NCBI GenBank assembly: GCA_946482355.1
Contig: CAMLRE010000191.1
Coordinates: 1-5,083 of the forward strand
DNA: 5,083 bases
Origin: an uncultured Bdellovibrio sp.
GTDB taxonomy: Bacteria; Bdellovibrionota; Bdellovibrionia; Bdellovibrionales; Bdellovibrionaceae
Direction of reading: 5' to 3'
Part shown: positions 1 to 5,083 of the stretch, one piece after another
Layout: each line of letters opens with the position of its first letter
Numbering within the stretch: the first letter of the stretch is position 1
Notes under the pieces: generated by a model
What the model saw: the letters and a program-made list of their open reading frames with translations, nothing else
What the model was told of the DNA's origin: nothing
Databases searched by the model: none
Position numbers and translations under genes: made by a program

Positions 1-1
1 T

Positions 2-1066
2 TCAGGAATCGCTTACAAAGAGGCCTTTGATGAAGGTAGTCTTCCGTTAGATTTAGATTTAACGAATATGTTGTACTTAGATGGCCATAAAAAAGGTTAC
101 GTAGATTACATGTTAAGAAATCCGCTGTCGCCGACCGGTGGCCCTGGTGAGTATTTTAATTACTCAAGCGGCGATACAAATATTTTGATGGGCGTTTTAG
201 AGAAAGCCATCAACAACAAAAAAGTTTACGACAGATACCCTTTTGAAAAATTATTTAAGCCATTAGAAATCAATGCCACTTTTGAGCAGGACATGGCAGG
301 CACATTTGTCGGGTCGGCTTATATTTATTTAACCGCACCCGATTTTTTAAAAATGGGCCAGCTGGTAAAAAATAAAGGCATATGGAATGGTAAGCAGATT
401 ATTCCTTTAAGATATATTGAACTCATGAATCGCGTAGCTGACGGAGTTCAGAAAAAAGTTCAAGAAGGTAATCCGATTAATAAAGCCTACTCAGCTCAGG
501 CGATTACAAATCTTCCGATTGAGGGGCGTAATCAGCCGTCGGCGTATAATGATTTACCTTTAGATTCGGTGATTATGTACGGCTTTCAGGGGCAAATCGT
601 AGCCTCAAGCCCATCGCAGGATTTAGTGATGGTAAAACTTTCGATGGATGAAAAAGACATGGATCGTTTAGCTTTCTATGCGGCAACGAAAAAATTTATC
701 TTAGCTAAAGGTTACAAATACGAAACAGTCGGTGATTCAAAAACTTTCGCTGAAAAACAACAGGTCGCTAAAACCTGGGCGGAACAACCGGCCGATGATG
801 ATGCCAACAGTGGGCCGATTGCCAGCTTTCCGCACCTGATGCGCGCTTATACAGCTAAGGAATACTGTTCGTGTCGTTTGGTTGTAGGCCGCAGTGAAGA
901 AGCTTGTAAAAAAGATCTTAAAGCGATTGCTAAAGTGTTGCCTGAACTTAAACTTAATCAAGACGGTACAGTTACAGCGCAAATCGTTGGTGGATTGTTT
1001 GGTCAAAAAGCGGTCGCAAAGTATCGCGGAACAGATTACGGCTGCACTTTAGTTCAAAGCGAATAG
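2..1066 (+). CDS. Serine hydrolase, class C beta-lactamase / NylB-like family, 5' truncated by the window
   Basis: The reading frame is open from base 2, so the gene begins before the window; the first in-frame ATG (68) is internal. 354 residues are visible. The first residues, SGIAYKE, match the conserved 'MSSG' segment that follows the SxxK nucleophile in this family, so the catalytic Ser/Lys lie just off the left edge. Further family marks are the tyrosine motif NYSSGDTNIL (Tyr codon at 161-163, equivalent to the class C Y-x-N/S site), an FEQDMAGTFVGS segment, a TAPDFLKMGQL segment and a GFQGQ turn at the position of the usual KTG/GHxG motif (581-595). After a polar linker (about residues 250-277) comes a C-terminal domain with four cysteines (CSC, then C eleven residues later, and GCTL near the end). 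By family knowledge it hydrolyses amide or ester bonds, probably in the periplasm; the substrate is unknown. The export signal, if any, is outside the window. It is convergent with lptD. Confidence 0.85.
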   Translation, partial: SGIAYKEAFDEGSLPLDLDLTNMLYLDGHKKGYVDYMLRNPLSPTGGPGEYFNYSSGDTNILMGVLEKAINNKKVYDRYPFEKLFKPLEINATFEQDMAGTFVGSAYIYLTAPDFLKMGQLVKNKGIWNGKQIIPLRYIELMNRVADGVQKKVQEGNPINKAYSAQAITNLPIEGRNQPSAYNDLPLDSVIMYGFQGQIVASSPSQDLVMVKLSMDEKDMDRLAFYAATKKFILAKGYKYETVGDSKTFAEKQQVAKTWAEQPADDDANSGPIASFPHLMRAYTAKEYCSCRLVVGRSEEACKKDLKAIAKVLPELKLNQDGTVTAQIVGGLFGQKAVAKYRGTDYGCTLVQSE

Positions 1067-1091
1067 CCGCAACGTTTTTTTCTGAAATCAA

Positions 1092-3506
1092 TTATTTAAT
1101 CTTTAACTCATCCGGCGGAATAATCTTAGGTGGTTTTCCGTCAAACGAGAAGTCAAAGCGCACACGCCATTCGGCTTCAAGACCCACTTGTTGTTCGCGG
1201 TAAAAGTTAATGCCCCAGCATTCGCCCGGTGGTTTTAACTGCGTGATAAGCGAGAATTTTTTTAAACGTGAATCGCTGTTGCGGTTTTCGCTGGTATCAA
1301 CCACAAATCCAGATAAGACGTTAATATATTTAGTTACAAAACCGAGGGCTAAAATCACGTCATCAACGCGGGGGCCTTCGGCGCGGTTAGAATTGTAACC
1401 GATTTTAAAGTACTGCTGTAAATCATTTAAGTACGATAAAGCTGTCGTTGAATTTGTCGCCGATAAATAAGGATAGTAACTGAATTGATTCTCAAGCGTG
1501 AATTCGCCTAAGTACATATTTAATGTACCCGATAAATCCGATAGCGGCTGATTCGTTTGGCTGTACGGATTATTAATTTGGTATAAGTCGTAAGACTGAG
1601 CCAGACGGAAATCTAAAATATTTTTGTATGATTTATCTGACTGGCGTTTTCTGATCACACGATTTAAGAACGTCAGTGTAATTAAATGACGATCGTAAAT
1701 ACGGTCATGGTAATCGTACTGCACACCATAAGGGGTATTTAAATCAGTATCTGCTAAATTGTTTTTTGATGAAAATGCATATTCACCATTTGGAATATTG
1801 CCAAAAAACGGATGAGCTTTTTGTTCAACGAACGGAATGTATGTGTATGAAAGCTCAGGAATTAATTCATGTTTGTATTTAAGATCTGGATCTTCTGATT
1901 CGTAGATGCGGTATAAACGGCTTCGCGAATTAATATCAAGCTGCGTGTATTGGCGAACATTGTAGCGATCTGTGCCTTCTGGAAAGAAATAGTGGGCTTC
2001 GTTATAAGAAAGCTCTGGCGAAACATTTATAAAATCAACCGGTGTGAAAGTCTGAGTTAAAAAAGACGCTTTGTAAAATACACGTTGGCCGGTACGCAAG
2101 AAGTCAGTGCCTTGATTAAAGGTTCCATCGTAAACCGGTGAACAGCCAGCCACGTTATTGTGATCGCAGGCCGGATCGCTGGCAATGTTACTTACATATT
2201 TTTGGTCTCCAGAGACACTGATGTCATCCCATTTTCTTTTTCTATAAAAAGCATCGTACTGGGCGTTAAATTTAAAATAGAAAGGGCTATCGGCAATTTG
2301 TGTTGTCGTAAAATCCAGTTTAAGTTCTGGCAAAATGTGAACAGCCGATGTGTTCGACTGAAGCGGATTGCTTTCTAAAAGGTGTTTATAATAAATAGAA
2401 TCAAATTGCGTTAAAGAGTGGTCTGTGTGGGCTGAAATATTAATGCGATTTTCTAAGCCACCTTCGGCATAAGTTTTAAATTCTTCGTAAAAATCTTTAG
2501 GGTACTGAAGATCGCTGATTTGGTTTAATTTAACACGGGCATGAGCGACATCGTTAATTTCTTGCTGGGCATAACCTTGCACAGCCCAGCGTTTAAATGT
2601 GTCGCCTTCAGCTTTTAAGCCAGCATCGATAAGATCTTTAGGAATAACCGAATCATTAAAGTGCGCAAAGTTAATTTGACCGCCACTGAAATCGCTAACT
2701 GCATAACGGTATTCGATTAATTCTTTTAATCCACCTAATTCATAGTTTTTCAGTGTGAATGTTAAATCTTGTGAGCGCGACATGGCCCAGAAAAAACTTT
2801 CAGAAAAGAAAAGGCCACGGTTACGGATATAACCAAATTCCGGAGTTAAAAAACCCGACTGACGTTCGTTTTTAAGCGGTAATACTAAGTAAGGTAGCCA
2901 AAAAATAGGAACATTACTTACTTTTAAAAATGTGTTTTTTAAAAACGCATAACCACCAAGTTCAGCGCGAATTTGACTGCCTTGAAAGCTCCAAGTCGAA
3001 GGGCAGTTTGTACAAGTCGTGTAATCTGCATCGGCTACGAAAAATGTGTTTGGTCCGCGTTGTTCGATTAATTTACCTTTGAAAGTGATATTGTTTGATT
3101 GAACATAACCGTTGGTAATAAGCGCCTGGCTTGAATAATAATCAAGAGCGATCTCATCACCGCCGATGCTGTATTCAATCGTTTGAATGCTGACGTGGCC
3201 GCGAAAGTAGGCGTGTTTTTTCTTTAAATTAAGTTCAACAAAATCAGCACTGAAGTGCTGGTTTTGATAAATGATTTGCACGTTTCCAGAAATTTGAACT
3301 AAGCCTTTTTCTAAATCGCGGTACAAGTTTTCTGCAGTAATTGTAAAACCCGAAATTTTAGAAGTGGTCAAAGAACCCGAAGAAAGTTTTTCTGATGGTG
3401 AAGCTTGAGCTGTTGCTGTTTGCAACGAAGGTCCTGTTTGGGCTAACGCGTTGTTTGCACAAAATAAGATCGTTAATAAAAGTAGTCTAATCCAGGTGTA
3501 AATCAC
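1092..3506 (-). CDS. lptD: LptD (OstA/Imp), outer-membrane LPS translocon barrel
   Basis: LptD, with the lipoprotein LptE, forms the outer-membrane plug-and-barrel that inserts lipopolysaccharide into the outer leaflet at the end of the Lpt bridge. The 804 residues are close to the E. coli length (784). Residues 1-22 are a signal peptide (IRLLLLTILF core, ALA before Q23). Residues about 50-175 form the OstA/LptA-like beta-jellyroll (FTITAENLYRDLEKG, VQISGNVQI, AYFRGHVSI), which receives LPS from LptA. Residues 196-224 carry the family signature: NVPIFWLPYLVLPLKNER, then SGFLTPEFG. The rest is a tyrosine-rich beta-barrel with typical strands such as HELIPELSYTYIPF (546-559), ending in an aromatic strand RVRFDFSF. 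Mature cysteines are C165, C168, C447, C455 and C763. The start is GTG; a stop lies 12 codons upstream and no better start gives the signal peptide. No Shine-Dalgarno is visible. LptE is not in the window. It is divergent from the STAS gene, so it needs its own promoter in 3507-3606. Confidence 0.96.
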   Translation of the reverse strand: MIYTWIRLLLLTILFCANNALAQTGPSLQTATAQASPSEKLSSGSLTTSKISGFTITAENLYRDLEKGLVQISGNVQIIYQNQHFSADFVELNLKKKHAYFRGHVSIQTIEYSIGGDEIALDYYSSQALITNGYVQSNNITFKGKLIEQRGPNTFFVADADYTTCTNCPSTWSFQGSQIRAELGGYAFLKNTFLKVSNVPIFWLPYLVLPLKNERQSGFLTPEFGYIRNRGLFFSESFFWAMSRSQDLTFTLKNYELGGLKELIEYRYAVSDFSGGQINFAHFNDSVIPKDLIDAGLKAEGDTFKRWAVQGYAQQEINDVAHARVKLNQISDLQYPKDFYEEFKTYAEGGLENRINISAHTDHSLTQFDSIYYKHLLESNPLQSNTSAVHILPELKLDFTTTQIADSPFYFKFNAQYDAFYRKRKWDDISVSGDQKYVSNIASDPACDHNNVAGCSPVYDGTFNQGTDFLRTGQRVFYKASFLTQTFTPVDFINVSPELSYNEAHYFFPEGTDRYNVRQYTQLDINSRSRLYRIYESEDPDLKYKHELIPELSYTYIPFVEQKAHPFFGNIPNGEYAFSSKNNLADTDLNTPYGVQYDYHDRIYDRHLITLTFLNRVIRKRQSDKSYKNILDFRLAQSYDLYQINNPYSQTNQPLSDLSGTLNMYLGEFTLENQFSYYPYLSATNSTTALSYLNDLQQYFKIGYNSNRAEGPRVDDVILALGFVTKYINVLSGFVVDTSENRNSDSRLKKFSLITQLKPPGECWGINFYREQQVGLEAEWRVRFDFSFDGKPPKIIPPDELKIK

Positions 3507-3514
3507 TGAATAAA

Positions 3515-3543
3515 AGTCTAAAAAGAGAAAAATAATTTGTCAC
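3515..3543 (-). promoter_or_regulatory. Candidate sigma-70-type promoter for lptD
   Basis: On the minus strand GTGACA (3538-3543, five of six matches to TTGACA) is separated by 17 bases from TAGACT (3515-3520, four of six matches to TATAAT). The placement would start transcription at about 3506-3508, on or next to the GTG start codon of lptD, implying a leaderless or nearly leaderless mRNA. That fits the lack of a ribosome binding site in the pyrimidine-rich stretch just upstream. It is a consensus match by eye only; an AT-rich region can give such matches by chance. Confidence 0.35.
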
Positions 3544-3547
3544 TTCA

Positions 3548-3559
3548 AGACTGAGGTCT
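3548..3559. repeat. Short perfect inverted repeat in the lptD/STAS divergent region
   Basis: AGAC-TGAG-GTCT: two 4-base arms around a 4-base centre, lying between the two divergent genes and just upstream of the candidate lptD -35 box. It could be a half-site pair for a dimeric regulator, but arms this short occur often by chance. I saw no second perfect copy in the window; a related AGAC-T-AGAC direct repeat lies at 4986-4994 upstream of the coiled-coil gene. Confidence 0.2.
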
Positions 3560-3594
3560 ATTCACTATTTTTGCGTAATTTCGATAAGCCTAAT

Positions 3595-3600
3595 AGGCGG
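3595..3600 (+). promoter_or_regulatory. Ribosome binding site deciding the STAS gene start
   Basis: AGGCGG (followed by GTG, so AGGCGGGTG resembles AGGAGGTG with one change) lies six bases before the ATG at 3607. This spacing favours that ATG over the upstream in-frame TTG at 3571, which has no comparable site, and over the GTG at 3601, which would abut it. Confidence 0.6.
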
Positions 3601-3606
3601 GTGAAT

Positions 3607-3939
3607 ATGCAAGCAAAGTTCTATGAAGTTGGCCAAGTTACAGTTGTTGAAATTAAAGGCCGTATCGAGCCAGATCAAAATAAACCATTTAGAGACGTGT
3701 GCGAGAGAAAATTAAAGGGCCGTAAGGTCGTTTTCTGCCTTGAAGGCCTATCATTCACAGCGTCAGCCAATATTACCACATTTTTTGAGTCTATTAATGT
3801 TATTCCTGAGGCAAAAGTCGTTGGCCTTCAGCATGATTTCTATCGCCTATTAGAGCTTAAAGGAATCAATATGAAGACCTATTCGACTTTATCAGACGCT
3901 ATTAGATCTGATGATCTTTTAGATTTAAAGAGAGATTAG
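3607..3939 (+). CDS. Stand-alone STAS-domain protein (anti-sigma-factor antagonist-like)
   Basis: The product is 110 residues, the usual length of a single STAS domain (SpoIIAA/RsbV fold), with no signal peptide or membrane segment, so it is cytoplasmic. The pattern is the STAS one: first strand VTVVEIKGRIEPDQ (11-24), a helix (27-36), the central strand and turn VVFCLEGLSFTASANITTF (41-59), a third strand AKVVGLQ (69-75), and a final helix ending DAIR. In SpoIIAA-type proteins the turn reads D-x-SGxxFxDSSG and its serine is phosphorylated by an anti-sigma kinase. Here DSSG is replaced by ASAN (52-55), which keeps one serine, Ser53, and loses the acidic and glycine residues. The role is inferred as protein-protein binding in a partner-switching or scaffold circuit. 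No cognate kinase, PP2C phosphatase or sigma factor is nearby. The ATG was chosen for its ribosome binding site; an upstream TTG would add 12 residues. The 3' end overlaps the convergent coiled-coil gene by 38 bases. Confidence 0.75.
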   Translation: MQAKFYEVGQVTVVEIKGRIEPDQNKPFRDVCERKLKGRKVVFCLEGLSFTASANITTFFESINVIPEAKVVGLQHDFYRLLELKGINMKTYSTLSDAIRSDDLLDLKRD

Positions 3940-4945
3940 AGTTTAACTTTTCAAGCATTTTTAGTCTTAAAGTCATATCCTCAACTTCAGTGATTTTATG
4001 GCTTAATTGCTTTCTTGTAGCGTCAAGCAATTCAGTTTGGCGCTCCATCTCAGCCTTTGTCACATTCATTTGATTTTTATGGTTCGATTCTGACAATTGG
4101 CTTTCAGTCAATTGACGTTGTAAATCGTTTTCTTTTAAGCGTAATGCATTGATAGTTTGGATATGTTCATCTTGTACGCGTTTGTACTTCACAAGTTCAT
4201 TCTCAACAAAATGTTTCGTTTCAACTTGTTTTTTTAGACGTAAATTCTCGTTATTTGCATCAAGAGTTCTTTGCTGCTGTTCAACGATTTCTTTAGATAA
4301 GAAATGAATTTGCTCTTCGTAGCTTTGGATTAACGATTTTTTCTCATTAGCATAGCGCTGAGAGTTCGTTTCAATCGTAGCTTCTAACGTTCTGATATTC
4401 GTTTCTAACTGAGTTTGGTAATTTTCATGCTGAGTGATAAGCTTTGTTTTTTGCTCATTCTCGGCAGTTAAAGCTGCGATTTGTTCTTTTAAATTTTCAA
4501 CAAACGGCTTAATGATATTTTTAACTTTTTCATGAAACTTCGAAAGACGGCCTAAATCCGTTTTTTGAGTTGCAATCAGCTTTTCAGCGATTTCGATTTT
4601 TAAGGCCTGTTTATCGATTGTTGCAGCCATGCTGTCATGGTCTTCTTGTAGTTCTTTGTTTTTTTCTACAAGAATTGCATTGTGCTCTGCGTACATTTTA
4701 TTTTCAAAAAAGAACGCGTTTTTTTCCTGAATTAATTTTTGGTTTTCAGTCTCATAAAGTAATAATTTGCGGTAACTTACTTTGATTTTACTTTGAAGTT
4801 CTTCAATTTGCTGAGTAAGGTCTTCTAAAACCTGCGATTGACCAACAGATCTCGGTGTCACATCCTGTGATCGAGTGGCTTGAGTCGTACGGCCGGCTGA
4901 GGTATCACCTTGAACCATTTCCAAATGCTTAAGCTCAAAATCCAT
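3902..4945 (-). CDS. Long coiled-coil protein of unknown function
   Basis: The product is 347 residues and I do not recognise an orthologue. Residues 1-10 are a short head. Residues 11-38 are a polar, Ser/Thr/Gln/Gly-rich, probably disordered stretch. From about residue 38 to 345 nearly everything is heptad-rich helix (for example LTQQIEELQSKIKVSYRKLL, LEATIETNSQRYANEKKSLI, LRLKENDLQRQL) dominated by Glu, Lys, Gln, Asn and Leu. There is no cysteine and no tryptophan, and only two prolines: P31 in the linker and P147, which breaks the rod at IIKPFVENL. No signal peptide or membrane segment is visible, so it is probably a cytoplasmic rod. There are no Walker motifs or globular heads, which argues against SMC or Rad50 proteins. 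Possible roles, all inferred, are a cytoskeletal or intermediate-filament-like element, a polar scaffold or a gliding/motility filament. The strong ribosome binding site suggests good expression. It is transcribed alone, toward the STAS gene. Confidence 0.85.
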   Translation of the reverse strand: MDFELKHLEMVQGDTSAGRTTQATRSQDVTPRSVGQSQVLEDLTQQIEELQSKIKVSYRKLLLYETENQKLIQEKNAFFFENKMYAEHNAILVEKNKELQEDHDSMAATIDKQALKIEIAEKLIATQKTDLGRLSKFHEKVKNIIKPFVENLKEQIAALTAENEQKTKLITQHENYQTQLETNIRTLEATIETNSQRYANEKKSLIQSYEEQIHFLSKEIVEQQQRTLDANNENLRLKKQVETKHFVENELVKYKRVQDEHIQTINALRLKENDLQRQLTESQLSESNHKNQMNVTKAEMERQTELLDATRKQLSHKITEVEDMTLRLKMLEKLNSNLSLNLKDHQI

Positions 4946-4950
4946 AACTT

Positions 4951-4956
4951 CCTCCT
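4951..4956 (-). promoter_or_regulatory. Strong ribosome binding site of the coiled-coil gene
   Basis: On the minus strand AGGAGG, within CAGGAGGAAG, lies five bases before the ATG at 4943-4945. It is the best Shine-Dalgarno in the window and fixes the start there rather than at the downstream in-frame Met10. Confidence 0.85.
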
Positions 4957-4965
4957 GAAGTTTTC

Positions 4966-4971
4966 ACTATA
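4966..4971 (-). promoter_or_regulatory. Candidate -10 element for the coiled-coil gene
   Basis: TATAGT on the minus strand matches TATAAT at five of six positions and would give a leader of about 14 bases that still contains the ribosome binding site. No good -35 hexamer lies 16-18 bases upstream (GTCTAG at 17 bases is a poor match), so the promoter call is weak. Confidence 0.3.
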
Positions 4972-5051
4972 ATTGTCGCATAACCAGACTAGACCTGAAA
5001 TAGGGGCAAGCCTTAAAACCATAAAACTGGACCTAAATCGGGTGATTTGAC

Positions 5052-5079
5052 TGCAGTTTTTTTGCTCAAATGCCGATAA
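5052..5079 (+). promoter_or_regulatory. Candidate sigma-28 (FliA) promoter reading out of the right edge
   Basis: GCCGATAA (5072-5079) is identical to the sigma-28 -10 consensus. TGCAGTTT (5052-5059) matches TAAAGTTT at six of eight positions, with a 12-base spacer where 11 is usual. Transcription would start just past the window, so the target gene is not seen. The context supports a promoter role: the site lies in the non-coding region upstream of the leftward coiled-coil gene, so a divergent gene to the right is expected. Confidence 0.45.
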
Positions 5080-5083
5080 ATCA

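Noticed and set aside
737..1006. 89-codon open frame antisense to the hydrolase
   Set aside because: It is a shadow of the real gene: no recognisable domain, basic and phenylalanine-rich low-quality composition, no ribosome binding site support.
1058..1081. Possible intrinsic terminator after the hydrolase (GCG-CGC arms then seven T)
   Set aside because: The stem would be three base pairs around a six-base loop and is not directly followed by the T-run, too weak to call.
1210..1398. 62-codon open frame antisense inside lptD, with similar ones at 2160-2378 and at 4570-4785 (antisense to the coiled-coil gene)
   Set aside because: All lie wholly within well-supported genes on the other strand and show no domain or family features.
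3459..3461. Cys16 of LptD as a lipoprotein cysteine
   Set aside because: The preceding residues are ILF, which do not fit a lipobox (a small residue is needed before Cys), and an ordinary signal peptidase site (ALA-Q) follows.
3579..3588. TTCGATAA upstream of the STAS gene as a sigma-28 -10 element
   Set aside because: It has only six of eight matches, no -35 match at 11-12 bases, and would put the transcript start almost on the ribosome binding site.
3571..3606. Upstream TTG start for the STAS gene adding 12 residues
   Set aside because: There is no ribosome binding site at the right distance, and the added residues lie outside the STAS domain. The ATG at 3607 has a good site at six-base spacing.
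3904..3920. Hairpin AGATC-TGAT-GATCT followed by TTT on the + strand, a possible terminator
   Set aside because: The stem is only five base pairs, AT-rich, and lies inside the STAS coding region before its stop codon. On the minus strand no T-run follows it.
3902..4945. SMC/Rad50-type ATPase fragment
   Set aside because: The protein is a complete reading frame with its own ribosome binding site and has no Walker A, Walker B or signature motif; general coiled-coil similarity is not enough.

Overview
The window holds four protein genes and no RNA genes, mobile elements or CRISPR arrays. It comes from a diderm (outer-membrane) bacterium, because the largest gene encodes LptD, the lipopolysaccharide translocon of the outer membrane. 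The DNA is AT-rich, with many TTA, AAA and ATT codons. The combination of a tyrosine-rich LptD, a solitary STAS protein, a long coiled-coil protein and a sigma-28-like promoter would fit a Bdellovibrio-like predator (Bdellovibrionota). That is an impression from gene style, not a demonstrated placement.

Layout, left to right. (1) Positions 2-1066, + strand: the 3' part of a serine hydrolase of the class C beta-lactamase / 6-aminohexanoate-dimer hydrolase type. Its start and catalytic SxxK motif lie off the left edge. It carries a C-terminal cysteine-containing domain. (2) Positions 1092-3506, - strand: lptD, complete, convergent with the hydrolase across a 25-base gap. (3) A 100-base divergent promoter region, 3507-3606. 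(4) Positions 3607-3939, + strand: a small stand-alone STAS-domain protein with a degenerate phospho-acceptor motif. (5) Positions 3902-4945, - strand: a 347-residue coiled-coil protein with a very strong ribosome binding site, whose 3' end overlaps the STAS gene tail-to-tail by 38 bases. (6) Positions 4946-5083: a promoter region that should serve the coiled-coil gene leftward. At its right edge it contains a perfect match to the sigma-28 (FliA) -10 element, pointing at a gene beyond the window.

Adjacent genes alternate in orientation (+, -, +, -), so nothing here forms an operon and each gene must have its own promoter. No joint pathway is evident. LptD and the coiled-coil protein both concern the cell envelope or cell architecture in a broad sense, and the STAS protein suggests partner-switching signalling, but no kinase, phosphatase, sigma factor or LptE partner is present. 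I see no clear undescribed system. The points most worth checking are the domain order of the hydrolase, the reduced cysteine set of LptD, the modified STAS motif, the possible leaderless start of lptD, and the sigma-28-like promoter at the right edge.
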